64,000 bases of DNA from Saccharina japonica (lineage: Eukaryota > Sar > Phaeophyceae > Laminariales > Laminariaceae). The stretch lies in contig MEHQ01003767.1 in assembly GCA_008828725.1 (NCBI GenBank), forward strand, positions 140,790 to 204,789. Direction: 5' to 3'. The position numbers and the translations under genes were made by a program. The notes below the pieces were generated by a model. That model did no database searches and had not been told where the DNA came from. It was given only the letters and a program-made list of their open reading frames with translations. This document shows, one piece after another, positions 57,746-64,000 of the stretch. The first letter of the stretch is position 1, and every line of letters starts with the position of its first letter.

Positions 57746-57905
57746 GGTTACTTGACAGGAAGAGACTACCTGCGCCGCAGCATAGAGAAAGGGGCATGTC
57801 GGGCAGACACGTCGTTAGATATCCCTCCTGCAACGCGGTTCATCAACGTGCACTGAATGCGCTTCCTCAGATCCATGACACGGCACTGCCTGCAGCGCGC
57901 CTGGA
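57746..57905 (-). promoter_or_regulatory. Conserved upstream region of copy B
   Basis: About 160 bp upstream of the signal-peptide ATG align well with the region upstream of the same exon in copy A (14089-14286). One conserved stretch reads TAACGACGTGTCTGC on the minus strand in B (TAACGACGTATCTGC in A). Surrounding non-coding DNA is less similar, which suggests a core promoter or 5' UTR. I see no clear TATA box and have not placed a transcription start. Confidence 0.4.
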
Positions 57906-59016
57906 CCGAAAGGGCTTCATGGCGTGGACGTCATCCACGTTTGTTTCAGCATGCGCACGTGGAACAATACTTAATGTGTGGTGGAGAGTTGTCTCGAATC
58001 TAATGTTTGTACACAAAGCATTACCCCGAGTAGGAATTGCGTACTACTCGTACTTGTATCGATATTTTCGTACAGCAGTACTGCTGTACGTAGAGTGATA
58101 CGTGCTACCAGGTATATTATTACGCACGCATAATATATTCAGTGAGTATCGGTCTTCGTTGGTCTTTATACTCGTCTGAAACATAAACTTTGGCCTTACC
58201 GCGATGAAGTACGAGTTGTGCTGTATGTAGTGGTCACACGTATACTATAATACATACGTGGCTTAACGACGAAAGCGTAGAAATTACGAAAAGTGTGCAT
58301 AATATATACCTGGTACCTGGTACAGCAGTAGTATATATACACTGCATACATGGTATTGTTTTCCGATTACTCGGGTATAAGAAGGACATGATATATACTA
58401 CTTCGGGAATAGGCTTGGCTTCCTCACCTCGAAGGCGGATCGGCCACAACCTGGATGCAAAGCTCGCTATTTCTACCCCAACTACATCAGTACACCCAGT
58501 GTCTGTCCTGATTCCTAATCCTAGAGATACACAAATTATGTGGTCGCAGACTGTGAGACAGAGACAAACCAAAACAAAATGAACGTAAACGAATGGGTAA
58601 AGCGAGTGAATTCTCGAAATGTCAACGTACCGGGTACGAGAACACAACGACACGAACCAAACAAAACCAAGAAACCCCGGGTCTGAGTTACCACTAACGG
58701 GTCTGAGTTACCACTAAAAAAGAGGGAGAAAGAAAAGAAGGGCGAAGATGATAAATGGGATGGACAAAAAAACAAAACGATACGTACAACGTACATACGT
58801 AAACGTATTATGGGATATCTATACTTTTACGAAAAATTCAAAATAATCAGCTGTGAGATCGAATCTTTCGTCGAAAAATTTGAAAATAATGTTGTGAGAT
58901 CAATATTTTGCAATCTGTGTGATCGTTTGATCGCCGATGTTCTGGTACTTGCTGTAGTACCAGGTAAGGGCCCGTTTTCACGGAGAAGAAAAACAAACAA
59001 TTTAGAAAAAAATATT
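57906..59016. other. Intergenic DNA, segment B
   Basis: 57985-58260 aligns with 17990-18250. No gene seen. 58455-58580 is an inverted partner of 60940-61045 (shared complement of GGATTAGG and GACAGACAC blocks). Confidence 0.5.
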
Positions 59017-59127
59017 TTCAAATGCGCTTTTCATTGGTCAACACACGCACCAGCACCAAAGATTAGGATCTTGGGGCATAATATTTGGTGCTGGTGCGTG
59101 TGTTGACCAATGAAAAGCGAATTTGAA
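59017..59127. repeat. Near-perfect inverted repeat (44-bp arms, 23-bp loop)
   Basis: Arms 59017-59060 and 59084-59127 pair over 44 bp with one mismatch; the inner 36 bp (59025-59060 with 59084-59119) are exact. The arm includes GGTCAACACACGCACCAGCA. It lies in AT-rich DNA with no neighbouring ORF. It could be a tiny foldback transposon or a structured RNA. Confidence 0.9.
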
Positions 59128-59397
59128 TTCATTTTTTTCCAAATTAAACTTATTTTATACTCGTTAATTCGGGCCCTAAGATGTAATATATATATTGAAA
59201 AATAATCAAAATAAAAAACACACACACACATACATTAGTGAGATCGAGGTTTTCATCGAAACTCGTCTTTGCAACAGTGTATCTATTCAATTGCATTGCT
59301 GGCGTCAGGTGATCGCAAAACGCGGTACTGTCTGTATAGATAATATGCACAGCAAGTCATAAACTGAACAAGGGTGAAGGGGTGTATATGTTGTGAC

Positions 59398-60050
59398 ATG
59401 GGGTTGCTTTGGCGAGAAGCAGTTTTCGGGACTCGTGTGCCGATAACAGCGACGTCACAGCAGTGTATGGTGGCGCGGGGCACGGGGCGTCCTGCATGAG
59501 TTGTGCACGTATTTGTGAGGGAATAGTCACATCGTCTGGCGCCTGGTTTGGGCGAGAAAAGGCAGTTGACAGAATACGCGTGTTGTTGGTGAGCGAAGTA
59601 ATATCATTTGATAGGTTGCTTCGGCGAGAAGAACGATTCCTGGAGGCTTGCGTTCGTACGAGCGCGAAGCAACATTGTTTGCCGGCTCGCGTGGGCGAGG
59701 AGGCAACATGCGGCAGTAGTGTGTTGGCAACAGTGACGGCAAGAAGAATGTTGGTGGCTCGCTTTGTTTGGCGGCAACAAAGTTTACGAGATTCGTGTGT
59801 TGGTAAAATCGAGATTACAAGCGTTCGGTGCCTGGAATTTCGCGAGCAGGCAGTCTGGCGAAGTCGTGTGTAGGTATATAAGAGTGAAGTCACACATAGT
59901 TTGGTGGCTTGCTTTGGCGGGACGGTTGTGTCCGGGATTCGTGTGCTGGCAAGAGCGACGTCACATTGTTTGACAGCTCGTTTCGGCGAGAATGCGGTTT
60001 CCGGGACTCGTGTGTGTCGGTATGAGCGAAGTCACATACCACTCTGTCCC
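59398..60050. repeat. 70-80 bp minisatellite, segment B copy
   Basis: About eight degenerate units of the same family as 25085-26005 (GGTGGCTTGCTTTGGCGGGA and similar). Position relative to flanking blocks matches segment A, so the array predates the segmental duplication. Confidence 0.75.
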
Positions 60051-62465
60051 AACGTATAAGAACCTTTTATATTTACTGTAAATCCCAACGTACGGGTTCA
60101 GCACAGAGTGGTACCTGGTACAGTTTTTGCATGTCGCCGCCATGTGGGCCCACGCTCGCCGGATCCCCAACCAGGAACGTTCAGCCAGCAACCGTCATTT
60201 ACGGCGTCGGGGACGGACACTGCGGTGGATGTGATTGGTCGTCAGGGGTTGTTGTAGAAGAGACCTGTCTGGCACAGCTTGTTGTGTACAGTGCAGGACA
60301 TCGGCTAAGAACCAGGAAATATGGTCCAGGCTGGATTTCTTACTTGAGAGAGGGTACTTTCTACACTAATTTCAAGATAACAACTCCCGACTTTCTAATT
60401 TTCTTTCCTCTTAATCTCAGCCTGTTTTTTTTTTACTATTATAGCCTGTTTCTTATTAGGTGTCCTGTACTGTAATGCATACTGTATCTGTACCGATGTT
60501 GTTGCTGTGAGCCTGTGTTTGGTAAAGTGAACCCACGCCCAACTAGGCAGCCGAAATGGTGGTCTTGATCACCGAGCACGCTCGGTATCTGGGTGCCGTC
60601 GCTGCTCGCTTGCATCGAAAGAGTGGTGGGCGCAGAGGCGGCACGTGCTTCGCGATCGTGGGGGTAACTCAATTCTAACTTTGCATCTGTACGAGTACGA
60701 GTGAGTACGATCCGGTTACGATACTACTGCGGTATACCTGGTACCTGGATATACGTATACTGCTGTATAATATTATGTACGATATACTTCGAAGTATAAT
60801 ATACGGGGTCAATATTTAGCCAATCAATGTGGTTCTCCGCATCACACAAAATTGTTTTCGTCATATACGCCTGAATATTGAAAAGTTACACTGCTGTTTC
60901 ATTCCCCATTTTGTTTTTGGATTTTGTCTGTTTGTTCTTATTTTTTTCGTTATGTCGTTTCTCTGTCTTATAGTCTGTGTTTGTATACCTCCAGGATTAG
61001 GGACCAGGACAGACACACAGACACTGGGCAGAAATAACGAGCTTGTTTTCGTATCCCCTCCGCCTTCCACTTTCCCTCTTTCATGTATTTCCCAGAGACT
61101 ATAATCGAGGTTTTAATGCTCATGGAGATACTGTACGGTCCGTGCCCGTTTTTATGTTTGAATACAATCAAAATAGGGACCACCACAAAGCGCAGGAAGG
61201 AGTTGTTGCTCATCAAAGACACCACGGCCGGGAGAAATGCGCTTAGAAGGAAAAATAAGACAAAAAAAAAACGGAGAACACGGTAATTTATTAGTACGGC
61301 CAAGGGCGCACAACAAAAAAAAGAAAACGACACCACATACCTAGGAAGGTCAGAATAAAAAACAAACCGGATCGCTGTGATCACAGGACGAAATGAGCAA
61401 AAACCATTTTTTTTTCGTTTTTTGTTCCCTTTTTTAACTTGGTTTTAGAGACCCGCCCTATTTTTTTTTCGCTGGTCGGGGGTGGGGGGGGGGTAATTAA
61501 AAAAAAACTTGACTTATTGTTTTCTGGGATCACAACGGTCCGGTTTCTTCCCTCCAATATAGGGGGGGGGGGGGTGTGGTGTCGATAACTTTTTTTTTTG
61601 TGCGCCCTTGGTACGGCTCGTTATAGAGGGGGGGGTGTGTGGTGTCGATAACTTTTTTTTTTGTGCGCCCTTGGTACGGCTCGTTTTTTTCAGTGTTCCA
61701 ACATGTTGGTTCCACAGCAAAATATTACGCCAAAAAAACTGAAAAGTAATCACAGCAGTCCGGTCGCCCCGGTAGAGTAGTGGTCAGCTTCAAAGACTAC
61801 TCTCATTGGTACCAAAGATCGAATCCCACCGTGGTGAGATATTTTGTCTTTATTTGAAAAAAAAATATGAACCAATTGCTGAGAGCGCCTTCGTGGCGTG
61901 GGTAGGCGGAATCGGACGCAAGTCGACGAGCGAAGAAAGTGCTGAAATCTTCTCGCGATAAAAATGAAAGGCAAGAACCGTAGTGGGGGAGGAGGGAGAA
62001 GAGCCTACTTTGTGACCCCGGATCTGAGTTACGACTAGGAAGGAGAGAGAAAGCGAGGGCAAAGATAATAAATGGGACAAGGGATGGAAAAAAAATAAAA
62101 TAAAAAAGTAGTTGCAAGCTCGACCCCGGGGAAAAACTGGGAGGTCCCGTCTGACCGACCAGCATATTAGTCCAGGAACGAGAGCGTCGAGATATCCATT
62201 CGCGTGTCGAAGTTATCCTACTGTAGCTATATATGCATACGGTGTACTACTGCCCGGAAAGTTTCAACATAATTCAGCTGTCGTACGATCACCAGGCGCT
62301 TCTCATCATTATTTACGAAGTTCCAGGTATTCACCAATACGCACACATGACACGCAAAGGGGAAATGGCAAATGCGCCGTCCCTACTCCTACACGAAGAA
62401 AGGCCAGGACTACAGGACTAAAGCCTGGGGTTCCGGTGGACTACTGCATACTTAACCCTTATAGT
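60051..62465. other. Intergenic DNA with local inverted and tandem repeats
   Basis: 60130-60840 matches 26460-27020. Two tandem copies of about 62 bp (GTGGTGTCGATAAC ... TGTGCGCCCTTGGTACGGCT) lie at 61570-61690, and an inverted copy at 61292-61340. Homopolymer G and T runs at 61470-61670. No gene. Confidence 0.5.
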
Positions 62466-62534
62466 ACTGGAGTCCCGTTTTGGGTACACATTACGCAGAA
62501 TTTGAGTGGTTTGTCCCCAAAACGGGACTCCAGT
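62466..62534. repeat. 19-bp perfect inverted repeat, 31-bp loop
   Basis: ACTGGAGTCCCGTTTTGGG at 62466-62484 and its exact complement at 62516-62534. It is missing from the matching place in segment A (about 27885), so it is an insertion in B. TTAACCC just left (62452) is reminiscent of piggyBac ends, but no matching right end was found. Confidence 0.75.
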
Positions 62535-63664
62535 CCTAAAATCATTTATGGATGTCAAATGCTCGTGTTTATAAATCATACTGGTATAGTTGATGTATGT
62601 ATGCACCAGGTATAGTATATATATATTACGGCATTGGATAGGGCTCCGTTGCGCGAGCAGCGCAACACGAGCGGCAAGCGTGTTAGCACTCCCGTAGGTT
62701 CCCCCAGTAGGCCCGCCGTAGGAGAAACGAAGGGCTAAACTCGAGGGGATAATTGCCGGGAACACCCCCCGACAAAGTGCGTTTAGACGCTCAAAACCGT
62801 TATCGTCGCCTAATACAGTACGGAAGACAGGCAGGAGGTAAAAAGGTTCATCAACAAGAACACTATTCTCCGTCGAACAATAATCGCGCGACAATGTTTT
62901 GGCCTGCTAAAAACCTTGTTGCGTGGCGCCTGTCCTACGCTGCGCCACCCATCAACTACTGTTGCGACATACGAGTACCGCAACTAGGTTAGCAGCAGGA
63001 GGAGTATATGTAATTGTTGCTGGACTACTACAGTAGTACTCTGTTGCTGTATCTCCTATATATTTATCTCCATGAACATTGAAACATCGAAAATATCAGG
63101 AGAAGACATGACGTAAGTAAAAGTGAAAACGCGGAAGGGTCACAAAAACTATCAGTGCAAACACAAAAAAGACGAACCAGATCGCAGGAACGGGTTGTTG
63201 CCTAAACGAAACACCACCGACGCCGGAGGTAACAATACTTCGTCGACAGCCGTGGTACATACATCACGTAGTGCTGTAGTATTATTGCTGTCGTTACATT
63301 CCCTTAAGGGGGGTGGAACAGAAGATACTTAACGGCGGGTTCCTTTCGCACAACAACTTTGAGATCTAGTAGGCCGCTATTAATATATATTATAGCACGA
63401 GTGCAAAGCAAAACCTACTACGCTCGTACCTGAACAAAGCAGCACGTGTGATCGAACTACCGTATCATACGCAGCTTGCAAAGGCGGTTCTGGAGATGTT
63501 CGATACAGCAGGTGAACATTGACAAAGACCACCAAACGTAAAACAAAGAGACACAAGCGACAAGCAGCAGTCTCGTAACCGAGGCACGCACAAAGCCAAA
63601 GTCGAAGCCCTTGGCGCAAGTCACGATTTGCGAATATCGGGGTTTTAATTCCTCGTACGGAGGG
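62535..63664. other. Intergenic DNA collinear with segment A
   Basis: Matches 27940-28420 and 29175-29560. The GTTGCGCGAGCAGCGCAAC palindrome at 62649 is conserved with 27993. No gene seen. Confidence 0.5.
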
Positions 63665-63900
63665 TAAGCGTTCGCTGGTTTTGTCGCACGCATGGGAGGG
63701 GAGCGGCCGTCGCGGTGGTTGATTACTCAGGAGCTAGTCGGTGGTATGGGCTACAAATTTTGACAGGGGATATACTGGGTGCGGCGCCGCGAAGAGGACC
63801 TCGAGGCGTTCGGCATCAGGTAAAAAAAGTGGCACGAGGTGGCACAGAAGCCCGACCAGTGGTTTCGAGTGGTCCAGCACGGGGGAAAGGGTTTCTTGCG
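63665..63900 (+). pseudogene. C-terminal tail of a LINE ORF2, segment B
   Basis: Partner of 29561-29770. The frame contains GGERPSRWLITQELVGGMGY and EEDLEAFGIR, interrupted by TGA and TAA and one frameshift near 63685. It supports a common LINE relic present before the segmental duplication. Confidence 0.45.
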
Positions 63901-64000
63901 TAAACGACACGACCAGAACAGGAGTGACGCAGCAAGCGGCACACGACGGCTGCCGTGCAACTTCGACGCTTACCGCTGACACCATTACCTCCAGACAGGG

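Larger units (their letters stand above)
54630..63990. repeat. Segment B of the large direct segmental duplication
   Basis: Compact partner of segment A (1-29900). It lacks the LTR element, the hAT-like elements and the MITEs present in A. At the LTR element's site, A without the insert reads CTCTAATGGTATTTACAT and B reads CTCTAATCCATATACATG (57417 onward), so B shows the empty site. B carries its own small insertions, for example around 61.2-62.1 kb and 62.46 kb. Confidence 0.75.

Noticed and set aside
61755..61840. tRNA-like sequence (A-box-like TAGAGTAGTGGTCAGC, B-box-like GATCGAATCCC)
   Set aside because: I could not fold matching acceptor and T stems. It may be a tRNA-derived SINE fragment, but the evidence is too thin to list.

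Overview
The window is eukaryotic nuclear DNA: spliced genes with GT-AG introns, a chromovirus-type Ty3/Gypsy retrotransposon, hAT-like DNA transposons, a Helitron, a LINE tail, minisatellites and microsatellites. The only complete host gene encodes a secreted protein built of ten-cysteine modules (core CC-x3-CG-x-CGG-x-GC ... PGG ... CC ... APC) joined in places by Pro-Thr linkers. I associate this module type with stramenopiles such as brown algae and diatoms, so a photosynthetic stramenopile is my best guess. That is family recollection and not proof.

Layout. Positions 1-29,900 (segment A) and about 54,630-64,000 (segment B, running off the right edge) are collinear diverged copies in the same orientation. 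Each carries a minus-strand copy of the cysteine-module gene at its left, then gene-poor DNA, a shared 70-80 bp minisatellite and the C-terminal tail of a LINE. Copy B (50,671-57,745) is intact: 11 exons sum to 1,587 nt, an open frame of 528 codons plus stop. Copy A (exons from 14,088 down to 184, continuing off the left edge) has a stop codon in its first module and a 9.3 kb LTR retrotransposon (4,442-13,771) in intron 1. Most of the length difference between A and B is mobile DNA in A: the LTR element, an hAT-like element at 16,142-17,844, a second at 18,503-23,101 with a third nested in it at 20,914-22,280, and small MITEs at 14,290 and 28,903.

Between A and B lie a (GTT)n microsatellite (31,963-32,091), a non-autonomous Helitron (32,629-34,836) made mostly of 216-bp repeats, a block of palindromic GTACTC-type repeats (35.9-36.9 kb), a GC-richer block of broken coding sequence with gag-like zinc knuckles and a 188-bp tandem array (37.2-43.8 kb), and two direct copies of a roughly 3 kb unit (43.8-49.9 kb).

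Functionally the window is one extracellular-protein gene family in a transposon-rich setting. The retrotransposon looks young: its 370-bp LTRs are identical by eye, gag and pol are open, and only an in-frame UAG separates them. The three hAT-like elements were identified from 8-bp target duplications plus terminal inverted repeats. Each is filled with its own short subterminal repeat word, palindromic in two of the three.
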